Source: Flavobacteriaceae bacterium | GTDB lineage: Bacteria > Bacteroidota > Bacteroidia > Flavobacteriales > Flavobacteriaceae | Reading direction: 5' to 3' | NCBI GenBank assembly: GCA_020435965.1 | Contig: JAGQYS010000041.1 | Location: 1 to 38,471 of the forward strand | Length of the DNA: 38,471 nucleotides | Part shown: piece after piece, positions 16,688 through 25,541 of the stretch | How the letters are laid out: each line of letters starts with the position of its first letter | Position numbering within the stretch: position 1 is the first letter of the stretch | Made by a program: the position numbers and the translations under genes | The notes under the pieces: generated by a model | What the model saw: only the letters and a program-made list of their open reading frames with translations | Databases searched by the model: none | Told to the model about the DNA's origin: nothing

Positions 16688-19177
16688 CTACTTCTTTTTC
16701 TTAGTTGTTTTTTTCTTTGGCGTTTTTTTCTTCGGCGTTTTTGCCTCAATATAAGCTTGTGCTTCTTCCAATGTCATTTCAGAAACATCAACAGTTTTTG
16801 GGAGTTCAACTTTTATTTTTCCTTTAGTAATATTATGTCTTCCCCAACGTGCTTTTTCAACTTTGATGCCTTCTGCTTCCCAATGATGAATTAGTTTGTC
16901 TTTTTCTTTCTGGATTTTATCTTCAATCAATTCAACAATATCAGTATCAGATAAATTATCCCAATCGTACTTTTTGTTAACGTTAATAAACATATTGTTC
17001 CATTTAATAAATGGCCCAAAACGTCCCTTTCCTTTTTGTACTGGAAGTCCTAGATAGGTATATATTGGTGCATCGGCTTTTTCTTTCTCTTTAATAAGTT
17101 CGATGGCTTCTTCTAACTCTACAGATAAAGGATCAACACCTTTAGGTAAAGAAACAAATTTTTTACCAAATTTCACATAAGGCCCAAAACGACCATTATT
17201 AACTTCAATATCTTCATTCTTATAGGTACCTAACGATTTTGGAAGCTGGAACAAATCCATAGCTTCTTCATAGGTTATGGTGTTCAACTGTTGTTCAGGA
17301 GACAAACTTGCAAACATTGGTTTCTCTTCTTCGTCTGCTGTACCAATTTGTACCATTGGTCCAAATTTTCCTAAACGCACACTGACTTGACGCCCTGTTT
17401 TTGGGTCTTTCCCTAACACACGTTCACCAGATTCTCTATCAGCATTTTCTTGTACATCTTCAACTTGTGGATGAAAATCTTTGTAGAAATCCTTCATCAT
17501 TTTTGTCCAATCTACTTTCCCTTCGGCAATCTCATCAAAATCTTCTTCAACTTTCGCTGTAAAATTATAATCAAGAATGGTTTCAAAATGATTCACTAAA
17601 AAGTCAGTGACTATCATTCCAATATCTGTTGGTACAAGCTTGCCTTTATCAGAACCAACCTTTTCTGTTAGTTGTTTTTCTGATACTTTATTGTTCTTTA
17701 AAATGATTTGAGCATAATCTCTTGGTTCACCTTCTACAGTTCCTTTTTCAACATAATTTCTGTTTTGAATGGTTGAAATTGTTGGTGCATACGTTGATGG
17801 ACGACCAATGCCAAGTTCTTCCAACTTCTTAACCAACGACGCTTCTGTGTATCTTGCTGGAGGACGTGTGTAACGCTCTGTAGCAGAAATGTATTTGTTT
17901 AAAAGATTCTCATTCACCTTTAATGTTGGCAGCATTCCTTCTTGCTCAGTATCCTCATCATCAGTACCTTCTAAGTACACTTTTAAAAAACCATCAAATT
18001 TGATGACTTCACCATTGGCTGAAAACAATTCGTTGTGAGAAGAAGCAGAGATTTTTACATTGGTTCTTTCTAAATCAGCTTCACTCATTTGCGATGCGAT
18101 AGCACGTTTCCATATTAAATCGTACAATCGAGATTGGTCTCTTTCAACATTAGCTGTTTGCTGAGAAAAATCTGTAGGTCTAATGGCCTCATGTGCTTCT
18201 TGAGCGCCTTTAGATTTTCCTTTATAATCTCTTGGTTTACTGTATTTTGCTCCATAAGCTTTTTCAATTTCAACTTGTGCTCCTTTTTTTGCCTCATCAG
18301 ATAGGTTCACGCTATCTGTTCTCATATAAGTAATCAATCCAGCTTCATACAAACGTTGTGCATTACTCATGGTTCTGCTCACTGAAAAACCAAGTTTTCT
18401 AGATGCTTCTTGTTGTAAGGTTGAAGTTGTAAATGGTGCTGCTGGCGATTTTTTTGCAGGCTTTTTCTCTAAATCTGCAACTTTAAAGTTGGCATTTACA
18501 TTGACTTCTAAAAATTTTTGCGCTTCTTCTTTTGTTGAAAAATTCTTTGGAAGCTTTGCTTTAAAAGTTTGACCTTCTTCATTTGAAAATTCGGCATCGA
18601 TCCTGTAAGACGCTTCAGGATTAAACTCTTGAATTTCTCTTTCACGCTCAACAATTAATCGTACTGAAACCGATTGTACACGTCCAGCAGATAAACCTCC
18701 TTTTACCTTTCGCCAAAGTACTGGAGAAAGTTCGTAACCAACAATTCTGTCTAAAACACGGCGTGCTTGTTGTGCATCGACTAAATGATAATCTATACCT
18801 CTAGGGTTTTCAATAGCGCGTTGAATTGCAGCTTTAGTAATTTCATGAAAAACAATACGCTTGGTTTTATCCTTATCTAAACCTAAAGATTCAGCCAAGT
18901 GCCAAGCAATTGCCTCTCCTTCTCTATCTTCATCACTTGCCAGCCAAACCATATCAGCGTTTTTAGCAAGTTCTTTCAGTTTCTTTACAACTGCTTTTTT
19001 ATCTTTTGAAACTTCATATTTAGGTTTAAAATCACCATCAACATCAACGCCTAATTCCTTGGAAGGCAGATCTGCAATGTGTCCAAAACTGGACTCAACT
19101 TTAAAATCTTTTCCTAGAAATTTTTCGATAGTTTTTGCCTTAGCAGGTGACTCTACAATTACTAAATTCTTCGCCAT
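16688..19177 (-). CDS. topA: DNA topoisomerase I
   Basis: The 829-aa type IA topoisomerase relaxes negative supercoils by cutting one DNA strand. It begins with the Toprim domain (KNLVIVESPAKAKTIEKFLG, with the acidic DEDREGEAIAWHLAE motif near residue 82-96). The catalytic tyrosine is Tyr284 in LITYMRTDSVNLS. After the core, several degenerate C-terminal repeats contain GRFGP and lack the zinc-finger cysteines of the E. coli enzyme. The protein ends in a Lys-rich tail. The next gene begins 6 bp later, suggesting co-transcription. A TACATTTG -7-type box lies about 20 bp upstream. Confidence 0.96.
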   Translation of the reverse strand: MAKNLVIVESPAKAKTIEKFLGKDFKVESSFGHIADLPSKELGVDVDGDFKPKYEVSKDKKAVVKKLKELAKNADMVWLASDEDREGEAIAWHLAESLGLDKDKTKRIVFHEITKAAIQRAIENPRGIDYHLVDAQQARRVLDRIVGYELSPVLWRKVKGGLSAGRVQSVSVRLIVEREREIQEFNPEASYRIDAEFSNEEGQTFKAKLPKNFSTKEEAQKFLEVNVNANFKVADLEKKPAKKSPAAPFTTSTLQQEASRKLGFSVSRTMSNAQRLYEAGLITYMRTDSVNLSDEAKKGAQVEIEKAYGAKYSKPRDYKGKSKGAQEAHEAIRPTDFSQQTANVERDQSRLYDLIWKRAIASQMSEADLERTNVKISASSHNELFSANGEVIKFDGFLKVYLEGTDDEDTEQEGMLPTLKVNENLLNKYISATERYTRPPARYTEASLVKKLEELGIGRPSTYAPTISTIQNRNYVEKGTVEGEPRDYAQIILKNNKVSEKQLTEKVGSDKGKLVPTDIGMIVTDFLVNHFETILDYNFTAKVEEDFDEIAEGKVDWTKMMKDFYKDFHPQVEDVQENADRESGERVLGKDPKTGRQVSVRLGKFGPMVQIGTADEEEKPMFASLSPEQQLNTITYEEAMDLFQLPKSLGTYKNEDIEVNNGRFGPYVKFGKKFVSLPKGVDPLSVELEEAIELIKEKEKADAPIYTYLGLPVQKGKGRFGPFIKWNNMFINVNKKYDWDNLSDTDIVELIEDKIQKEKDKLIHHWEAEGIKVEKARWGRHNITKGKIKVELPKTVDVSEMTLEEAQAYIEAKTPKKKTPKKKTTKKKK

Positions 19178-19196
19178 TATTCATTTTTTAAGGCTA

Positions 19197-19204
19197 CAAA
19201 TGTA
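19197..19204 (-). promoter_or_regulatory. possible -7 element of the topA promoter
   Basis: The minus strand reads TACATTTG, a full match to TAnnTTTG, 20 bp before the topA ATG. No good -33 TTG is seen at normal spacing. Confidence 0.45.
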
Positions 19205-19295
19205 TATTAAAAACAATTTAAAATCCTAATTTATATTATAATAGGTTTATTATTAGATTTGTTTTTAAAGACTTTTATAGCTGTATTTTTAACTT

Positions 19296-20045
19296 TTATT
19301 CTGTTCCAATTTTCATGATTTCACTATCATCTTCAAAGCCTACAACATCACGATAAACGAAGTAAACCGGAAGATACATGATAGATATGGTAAATAGCAC
19401 TCCAATAAAACAAGCAATCATACCAAGCATTCCCAAAATTCCTGTGATAAAAATTAGTCCAAAGGTTAACAGCCATTTTTTTGTTCCTAAACTAAAACTA
19501 ATTTTTACAATCTCGGTTTCAGTTAAGTCTGGATTGTTTGAAAATACTACAGCAAAAAATGATAGTGGCACAAAAGCATATATATATGGTATAACAAAAA
19601 GTATTTGTGCAACAGTAGCAATGATAGCATAGATAATTCCTAGCATGAGTATTTTACTGATATAAGACCCTTTAAAAAAATAAAACAAATCATCACTACT
19701 TGATTCATTTAAATCAGTTTGTTTGCAAGTTTTATAAAACCCAGCTAACAATCCTATAGTTAATGAAGCAATTAGTATGGCTTGAGGTAAGGTATAAAGA
19801 GCATTACTAGTATAGTAAGAATAAAAATTGAAATCTCCCATCCAAGTTGTATCATAAGGATTAGGTGCTAATCCAATAGCTGAAAACAAAAATGTTAGAG
19901 CACCTGCTGCTGCTGCAACTATAATAATCATTAAAAATCCTTTGAGCCAAACCTCTTTAAACATTTTAATGCAAAGGTCTAGTATGTTCCCAAAATCTAG
20001 ATGTTGCGCGTTTTGTATTTTAGATTGTATTTCGGAGTAGTTCAT
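19296..20045 (-). CDS. multi-pass integral membrane protein, function unknown
   Basis: The 249-aa protein has about 35 cytoplasmic residues at the N-terminus and then five to six hydrophobic helices (about 36-60, 85-105, 130-155, 155-172, 190-225). It ends with an acidic tail. It resembles flavobacterial membrane proteins sometimes misnamed beta-carotene monooxygenase, with a weak likeness to the membrane domain of glycerophosphodiester phosphodiesterases. I do not assign a function. It is divergent from miaB and has a TACTTTTG box at 20068-20075 upstream. Confidence 0.8.
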   Translation of the reverse strand: MNYSEIQSKIQNAQHLDFGNILDLCIKMFKEVWLKGFLMIIIVAAAAGALTFLFSAIGLAPNPYDTTWMGDFNFYSYYTSNALYTLPQAILIASLTIGLLAGFYKTCKQTDLNESSSDDLFYFFKGSYISKILMLGIIYAIIATVAQILFVIPYIYAFVPLSFFAVVFSNNPDLTETEIVKISFSLGTKKWLLTFGLIFITGILGMLGMIACFIGVLFTISIMYLPVYFVYRDVVGFEDDSEIMKIGTE

Positions 20046-20067
20046 GTCAATTCATTTGGTTTGCTCC

Positions 20068-20075
20068 CAAAAGTA
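20068..20075 (-). promoter_or_regulatory. possible -7 element for the membrane protein gene
   Basis: The minus strand reads TACTTTTG, matching TAnnTTTG, 22 bp before the start codon. The -33 side is not clear. Confidence 0.4.
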
Positions 20076-20106
20076 AATAATTTAATTAATTTTAACATAC
20101 TGCCAC

Positions 20107-20139
20107 TTTGTCATAAAACATAAATTAATTGTATCTTTG
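20107..20139 (+). promoter_or_regulatory. primary-sigma promoter of miaB
   Basis: TTTG (20107-20110), a 21-bp spacer and TATCTTTG (20132-20139) match the Bacteroidota housekeeping promoter at both boxes and in spacing. Transcription would start near 20144, leaving a leader of about 50 nt. Confidence 0.75.
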
Positions 20140-20195
20140 CATGCTTATTGAGTTTTTGATTAACATTTACATTTCCTTTTACTTGGAAAACAATT

Positions 20196-21644
20196 ATGGA
20201 GAAGATTATAGACGAAAAAAAACAAGGGCAATCCCTGGTTTTAGAACAAGACAAAAACAACAACCGAAAACTTTTTATTGAAAGCTATGGCTGCGCCATG
20301 AATTTTAGCGACAGTGAAATTGTAGCCTCTATTTTAGCCAACGAAGGCTTTAATACAACCAATCTTTTAGAGGAAGCCGATTTGGTATTGGTGAATACCT
20401 GCTCGATTAGAGATAAGGCCGAACAAACCATAAGAAAGCGCTTAGAGAAATACAACAAGGTAAAGAAAAAAGTCAACCCGAAAATGAAAGTTGGTGTTTT
20501 AGGTTGTATGGCTGAACGACTTAAAAGCAAATTTCTTGAAGAAGAAAAAATTGTCGATTTAGTTGTTGGACCTGATGCTTACAAAGATTTACCAAACTTA
20601 CTTGCCGAAGTTGATGAAGGTAGAGACGCCATTAATGTTATTTTATCTAAAGAAGAAACTTATGGCGATATTTCGCCTGTAAGGCTACAGAGTAATGGTG
20701 TTACAGCATTTGTATCTATTACTCGTGGTTGTGATAACATGTGTACCTTTTGTGTTGTGCCTTTTACAAGAGGTCGTGAACGTAGTAGGAATCCGCAAAG
20801 TATCCTTGAAGAAGTTAATGATTTATGGAGTAAAGGGTTTAAAGAGATTACGTTGCTTGGTCAAAATGTAGATAGCTATTTATGGTATGGTGGAGGTTTA
20901 AAGAAAGACTTTGACAAGGCTACTGATTTGCAAAAAGCGACAGCAGTTGACTTTGCGAAATTGCTTGACATGTGCGCTACAGCTCAACCTAAAATGCGAA
21001 TTCGCTTTTCAACATCAAATCCTCAGGATATGACCTTGGATGTTGTTAGGTCTATGGCAAAACACAAAAATATTTGCAATTACATACATCTTCCTGTACA
21101 AAGTGGAAGCAATCGTATTTTAAAAGAAATGAACCGTCAGCATACTCGTGAAGAGTACATTAAATTAATTGACGATATCAAGCAAATTATTCCTGACTGT
21201 ACTATTTCTCACGATTTAATTACAGGTTTTCCAACCGAAACTGAAGACGATCATAAAGACACACTCAGCTTAATGGAGCATGTAAAATATTCATTTGGTT
21301 ACATGTTTGCTTATTCTGAACGCCCTGGAACAATGGCTGCAAGAAAGCTGGAAGATGATATTCCTGAAGACATTAAAAAAAGACGATTGGCAGAAGTTGT
21401 TGCCCTACAACAAGAGCACAGCCGAATCAGAACCGAAGAATATTTAAACAAAACCGTTGAAGTATTAATCGAAAAAGAGTCGAAAAAATCTTCAGAGCAT
21501 TGGTCAGGAAGAACTGAGCACAATTCGGTTGCTGTATTCCCAAAAGCACATTATAAAGTTGGAGATTTTGTAAATGTAAAAGTGAATGATTGTACAAGCG
21601 CAACCCTTATTGGTGAAGCAATAGGTTATTCTGAAAATAATTAG
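20196..21644 (+). CDS. miaB: tRNA-2-methylthio-N6-isopentenyladenosine synthase MiaB
   Basis: This 482-aa radical-SAM methylthiotransferase modifies A37 of tRNAs reading UNN codons. The N-terminal UPF0004 domain carries the auxiliary cluster cysteines Cys33 (YGCAMN), Cys69 (NTCSIRDKAEQ) and Cys104 (LGCMAER). The radical-SAM cluster motif is CDNMCTFC (Cys179, Cys183, Cys186). A C-terminal TRAM domain (about 415-478) binds tRNA. NTCSIRDKAEQ points to MiaB rather than RimO or MtaB. An N-terminal extension of about 20 charged residues precedes the first domain. First gene after the divergent promoter region. Confidence 0.96.
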   Translation: MEKIIDEKKQGQSLVLEQDKNNNRKLFIESYGCAMNFSDSEIVASILANEGFNTTNLLEEADLVLVNTCSIRDKAEQTIRKRLEKYNKVKKKVNPKMKVGVLGCMAERLKSKFLEEEKIVDLVVGPDAYKDLPNLLAEVDEGRDAINVILSKEETYGDISPVRLQSNGVTAFVSITRGCDNMCTFCVVPFTRGRERSRNPQSILEEVNDLWSKGFKEITLLGQNVDSYLWYGGGLKKDFDKATDLQKATAVDFAKLLDMCATAQPKMRIRFSTSNPQDMTLDVVRSMAKHKNICNYIHLPVQSGSNRILKEMNRQHTREEYIKLIDDIKQIIPDCTISHDLITGFPTETEDDHKDTLSLMEHVKYSFGYMFAYSERPGTMAARKLEDDIPEDIKKRRLAEVVALQQEHSRIRTEEYLNKTVEVLIEKESKKSSEHWSGRTEHNSVAVFPKAHYKVGDFVNVKVNDCTSATLIGEAIGYSENN

Positions 21645-21683
21645 TAACTTGAAATAAGTTATGAATATTTAAATTAAAAAATT

Positions 21684-22568
21684 ATGAAAAAGTTAAACCA
21701 CAGATTTCCTTTAGCATTATTAATTGGTTTATTAATTGGTTTTTCAAGCTGTAGCAACAATGAAGAACTAGACAATGATATTAAAAGAATTTTAAAAAGA
21801 ATAGAGAGATTCAATCCTGGCGAAACCAGCTGTATCAGTTATGGTGATTTTAGAGAAGATGGGAAAATGACTAAATTCGGACTATGTCCAAACCCTCCTG
21901 AAGTATATGTTGGTTATCATTATGATGAAACTGGAAGATATATTGGTGCTGATAGTCGTGGAAATCTTTATTATGATGGCGATTTATTGGTAAGTTTGAT
22001 TACTAGCGATGATACTGGAACTGGGTCAGTTAGTTTTACATATAATGGAAATACAATTGAAGGCGTAAGTGCATATAATGGTGTTCCCTTTGATTCTAAA
22101 GGAATTTATGAGTTTAGTGACAATAATTATTCAAAGCTTATAAGCATTACAGGATATTCAGATATTTCCACGACACCTTACGTTAGTAGTATTACAACAT
22201 TTGAGTATGAAAATGATCTATTAGTGAGATCAGAGCAAAGAGTATATAATGAAAATACCGAAGAATTGGAACAATGGTTTGTTTATGAGTATGCTTATGA
22301 CAACAAAAAAAATCCATACAAATTAGGTTTATCACAAAATGCCTTTGTCACCTCTTTTATTTCTCTTTTTCATCAGAATGACATATCACGAAATCTTGCA
22401 GAACAGATGGATCATAACATTGTGATGCAAAAACAAATCAACTATATCCAAGATTACATATCCATTTTAGAACGAGAGTATACCTATGATGATTTTGGCT
22501 TCCCAATTTCATATTCTGAAAATCGTAATGGTGAGCCTAATAAAAATGTAACCTTTGAGTATTATTAG
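21684..22568 (+). CDS. putative lipoprotein, copy 1 of a tandem pair
   Basis: The 294-aa protein has a lipoprotein signal (LLIGFSSC, lipidated Cys23), then an acidic linker and a beta-rich region. That region contains YD-like segments such as YHYDETGRY, FEYENDLLV, YAYDNKKNPYK and REYTYDDFGFPIS. These resemble the short strands of Bacteroidota YD/RHS-like lipoproteins. The function is unknown. It is exactly as long as the next gene and clearly paralogous to it. The pair sits between miaB and the sigma-54 regulator gene. Confidence 0.85.
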   Translation: MKKLNHRFPLALLIGLLIGFSSCSNNEELDNDIKRILKRIERFNPGETSCISYGDFREDGKMTKFGLCPNPPEVYVGYHYDETGRYIGADSRGNLYYDGDLLVSLITSDDTGTGSVSFTYNGNTIEGVSAYNGVPFDSKGIYEFSDNNYSKLISITGYSDISTTPYVSSITTFEYENDLLVRSEQRVYNENTEELEQWFVYEYAYDNKKNPYKLGLSQNAFVTSFISLFHQNDISRNLAEQMDHNIVMQKQINYIQDYISILEREYTYDDFGFPISYSENRNGEPNKNVTFEYY

Positions 22569-22612
22569 AAAAACAAATTATAAAAAGTCTAGATGATTTA
22601 AATTAAAAAATT

Positions 22613-23497
22613 ATGAAAAAGCTAAACCACAGATTTCCTTTAGCATTATTAGTTGGATTATTAATTGGTTTTTCTAGCTGTAGCAACAATGAGGAACTAG
22701 ACAACAATATTGAAAGGGTTATTAAAAAAATAGAATCAACACCTGCTAATGGAGGCTGTTGTATACGTTATTTTGATTTTAGAGAGGACGGAAAAATTGA
22801 CAGGTTTGGGCTTTATGAAAACCTTCCAGATGTTTATAATAAATATTATTATGATGATCAAGGTAAGTATATTGGTGCAACTGGATATTATAGCTTAACT
22901 TATCAAGAAAATATACTGATTGCTAGCTATGGTGGAAATGATACTGGAGGTGGAGGAAGTAATTACACTTATGAAGGAAATATAATTAGTTCACAAGGTT
23001 TTTACAATGGAGAACCTAATAATTACAATGTTGTTTACGAATTTAGTGACACTACCTATTCAAAACTTCTTAGTGTTACAGTTAATGACGATATTCTTAC
23101 CACACCTTACATATTTAGAATTACAACTTTTGAATATGAAGGTGATTTACTAGTAAAATCTGAAGAAAAAGAATTTAATGAGAATACAGGAGAAATTGAA
23201 CCAAAATCGTCATTTGAATTTACTTATGACAATAAAAGAAACCCATACAAATTAGGTTTAAACCAAAATGCTTTTGTCACATCTTTTATATATATTCCTT
23301 TTAATTATTATATCCCACAAAATCTTACTCTTCAAATGGAACATAATATTGTGTCCCAAAAAAGCACTTCATTTACAACAGGCAATGTAAGTTTATATGA
23401 AAGAGAATATGTTTATGACGAATTCGGCTTTCCAATTTCATATTCTGAAAATCATAATGGTGAGCCTAATAGAAATGTAACCTTTGAATATTATTAA
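22613..23497 (+). CDS. putative lipoprotein, copy 2 of a tandem pair
   Basis: This 294-aa paralogue of the preceding gene starts 44 bp after its stop. The first 31 residues differ at one position, and the last 20 or so residues (FGFPISYSEN-NGEPN-NVTFEYY) are nearly identical. The middle (about 45-140 and 235-262) has diverged strongly. The lipobox (GFSSC) is retained, so it should sit in the same envelope location. The duplicated unit includes about 20 bp upstream of the start codon. Function unknown. Confidence 0.85.
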   Translation: MKKLNHRFPLALLVGLLIGFSSCSNNEELDNNIERVIKKIESTPANGGCCIRYFDFREDGKIDRFGLYENLPDVYNKYYYDDQGKYIGATGYYSLTYQENILIASYGGNDTGGGGSNYTYEGNIISSQGFYNGEPNNYNVVYEFSDTTYSKLLSVTVNDDILTTPYIFRITTFEYEGDLLVKSEEKEFNENTGEIEPKSSFEFTYDNKRNPYKLGLNQNAFVTSFIYIPFNYYIPQNLTLQMEHNIVSQKSTSFTTGNVSLYEREYVYDEFGFPISYSENHNGEPNRNVTFEYY

Positions 23498-23566
23498 ATT
23501 ATAAATTTAAATAAAAAAAATTCTGCTGGAGTTAATCTTGTGCAGAGCCGAATGGCAGGAAATTAT

Positions 23567-24823
23567 ATGGAATCAGTACAAGCAATAAAACAACGTTTCG
23601 GAATTATTGGCAATGATGCTAGTTTAAATCGTGCTGTTGAAAAAGCCATACAAGTTGCTCCTACAGATATTTCGGTTTTAGTAACTGGAGAATCTGGAGT
23701 TGGAAAGGAAAGTATTCCTAAAATTATACATCAGCTTTCGCACAGAAAGCATGGAAAATATATTGCAGTAAACTGTGGAGCTATTCCAGAAGGCACTATA
23801 GACAGTGAACTTTTTGGTCACGAAAAAGGTGCTTTTACAGGAGCCACACAAACACGTTCGGGTTACTTTGAAGTGGCTGATGGAGGAACCATTTTCTTGG
23901 ATGAAGTTGGTGAATTACCTCTTACCACTCAAGTACGTTTGTTACGCGTTTTAGAAAATGGAGAATTTATAAAAGTTGGAAGCAGTAAAGTGCAAAAAAC
24001 CAATGTTCGTATTGTGGCTGCAACCAATCTGGATATGTTTGCTGCCATTAAAAAAGAAAAGTTCAGGGAAGATCTGTACTACAGATTAAGTACTATAGAT
24101 ATTCATCTTCCGCCTCTAAGAGCACGCAAAGAAGATATTCATTTACTATTTAGAAAATTTGCTAGTGACTTTGCTTTAAAATACAAAATGCCAACAGTTA
24201 AGTTGAGCGATGAGGCAGTAATGATGCTTCTTAAATATCGTTGGAGCGGAAACATCAGACAGTTACGAAATGTAGCAGAGCAAATTTCGGTTTTAGAACA
24301 CAAACGTGAAATCACATCAGACATCTTAAGACACTATTTGCCTGATGTTGGCCAGAATTTACCAGCAGTAATTAGCACTTCAAAAAAAGAAAGCGACTTT
24401 AGTAACGAACGTGAAATATTGTACAAAGTATTGTTCGACATGAAAAGTGATTTGAACGATTTGAAAAAGCTCACCATGGAGCTGATGAAAAAAGGCAACA
24501 CTCAAGATGTTCAAAAAGACAATCAAGGGTTAATTAAAAAGATTTACAGAGATGATGATGCTGAAGATATCAAAGAAGAACTAGAAGTATTATCACTTCC
24601 AGAAGAAAATTCTCAACCAGTTGAAATTGTAAACAACCCTCAAGACAAATATCATTTTGCTGAAGAAATTGAAGAAGAAGAAACCTTATCGCTTCATGAC
24701 AAAGAATTGGAATTAATTAAAAAATCTTTAGAACGTCACAACGGAAAACGTAAATTAGCAGCAGCTGAGTTAGGTATTAGCGAACGCACACTATATAGAA
24801 AAATTAAGCAATTTGATCTTTAA
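23567..24823 (+). CDS. sigma-54-dependent transcriptional activator (AAA+ / Fis HTH)
   Basis: This 418-aa bacterial enhancer-binding protein begins almost directly with the AAA+ domain. Walker A is GESGVGKE (41-48), the sigma-54 contact loop is GAFTGA (88-93) and Walker B is GGTIFLDE (106-113). The arginine-finger region FREDLYYRLS follows. After a linker rich in Glu and Lys (about 275-365), a Fis-type helix-turn-helix closes the protein (RKLAAAELGISERTLYRKI). There is no N-terminal receiver, GAF or PAS domain, so activity is probably set by concentration or a partner. The frame extends upstream to GTG at 23540 and ATG at 23552; I prefer the ATG at 23567. A candidate target is the groES promoter downstream. 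Confidence 0.92.
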   Translation: MESVQAIKQRFGIIGNDASLNRAVEKAIQVAPTDISVLVTGESGVGKESIPKIIHQLSHRKHGKYIAVNCGAIPEGTIDSELFGHEKGAFTGATQTRSGYFEVADGGTIFLDEVGELPLTTQVRLLRVLENGEFIKVGSSKVQKTNVRIVAATNLDMFAAIKKEKFREDLYYRLSTIDIHLPPLRARKEDIHLLFRKFASDFALKYKMPTVKLSDEAVMMLLKYRWSGNIRQLRNVAEQISVLEHKREITSDILRHYLPDVGQNLPAVISTSKKESDFSNEREILYKVLFDMKSDLNDLKKLTMELMKKGNTQDVQKDNQGLIKKIYRDDDAEDIKEELEVLSLPEENSQPVEIVNNPQDKYHFAEEIEEEETLSLHDKELELIKKSLERHNGKRKLAAAELGISERTLYRKIKQFDL

Positions 24824-24832
24824 GATAATATT

Positions 24833-25030
24833 ATGAAGGCTGTAGAAATATTTATGATTAGAAAATCGTTTGCACGTAATAGCTCTGAAAAAATCAGACA
24901 AGAAGCTGAAGATTTAGTCAACGAAAAACACTATCAAGGCTACAGATTGATCAATGTTGATTTTGATGTTGCCGATAATGCTGGTTACATTTATGCTTTT
25001 ATAACCATGAAACGTCCTAATACGTATTAG
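24833..25030 (+). CDS. small hypothetical protein (DUF4177-like pattern)
   Basis: The 65-aa protein starts 9 bp after the regulator gene and ends TAG directly followed by the ATG of the lptE-like gene, so translation is probably coupled. It has no signal peptide or membrane helix. The pattern of a short helix (EKIRQEAEDLVNEKHYQGYRL) followed by strands (INVDFDVADNAGYIYAFITMKR) weakly resembles DUF4177-type small proteins. Function unknown. Its position inside a compact gene run supports it being real. Confidence 0.65.
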   Translation: MKAVEIFMIRKSFARNSSEKIRQEAEDLVNEKHYQGYRLINVDFDVADNAGYIYAFITMKRPNTY

Positions 25031-25537
25031 ATGAAATTCTTTAAATATCCATTATTAGTTCTTTTATTAACTCTAGTTCAAAGCTGTTGGAAATACTCGT
25101 TTACTGGAGCTTCAATTTCAGAAAAAACGCAAACCTTTCAGGTTAACTATTTTCAAAATAACTCTGCATTAATTGAACCTGGTCTAGATAGAGATTTTAC
25201 CAATGCATTAACAGATTTATTAGTTAATCAAACTAGTTTAGACTTAGTAACTTCCAATGGCGATTTAGTTTATGAAGGTGAAATAATAGAATACAGGGTT
25301 TCTCCAACCACAGCCACATCTGATAATAGAGCAGCACAAAACAGATTAACCATTACAGTACAAGTACGCTTTTTTGACAAAAACGATCTAGAAGCTGAAT
25401 TAGATCAACGCTTCTCGTTTTTTTATGATTATGCTGGAAGTGCACAACTAGTTGGAAGTCAAAAAACAACTGCTCACGAAGAAATTTTTGAGCGCCTTAC
25501 ACAAGATATTTTTAATGCTACCTTAGCCAAATGGTAA
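25031..25537 (+). CDS. LptE-like lipoprotein for LPS assembly
   Basis: The 168-aa lipoprotein (signal ending LVQSC, Cys19) carries the hallmark start CWKYSFTGASI of Bacteroidota LptE-family proteins. A beta-strand-rich domain follows with a typical RLTITVQVRFFDKNDLEAELDQRFSFFYDY and a C-terminal helix (EIFERLTQDIFNATLAKW). LptE forms the plug of the LptD outer-membrane translocon that inserts lipopolysaccharide. The family assignment rests on this pattern. It is the middle gene of a regulator-to-secG run. Confidence 0.85.
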   Translation: MKFFKYPLLVLLLTLVQSCWKYSFTGASISEKTQTFQVNYFQNNSALIEPGLDRDFTNALTDLLVNQTSLDLVTSNGDLVYEGEIIEYRVSPTTATSDNRAAQNRLTITVQVRFFDKNDLEAELDQRFSFFYDYAGSAQLVGSQKTTAHEEIFERLTQDIFNATLAKW

Positions 25538-25541
25538 TACT

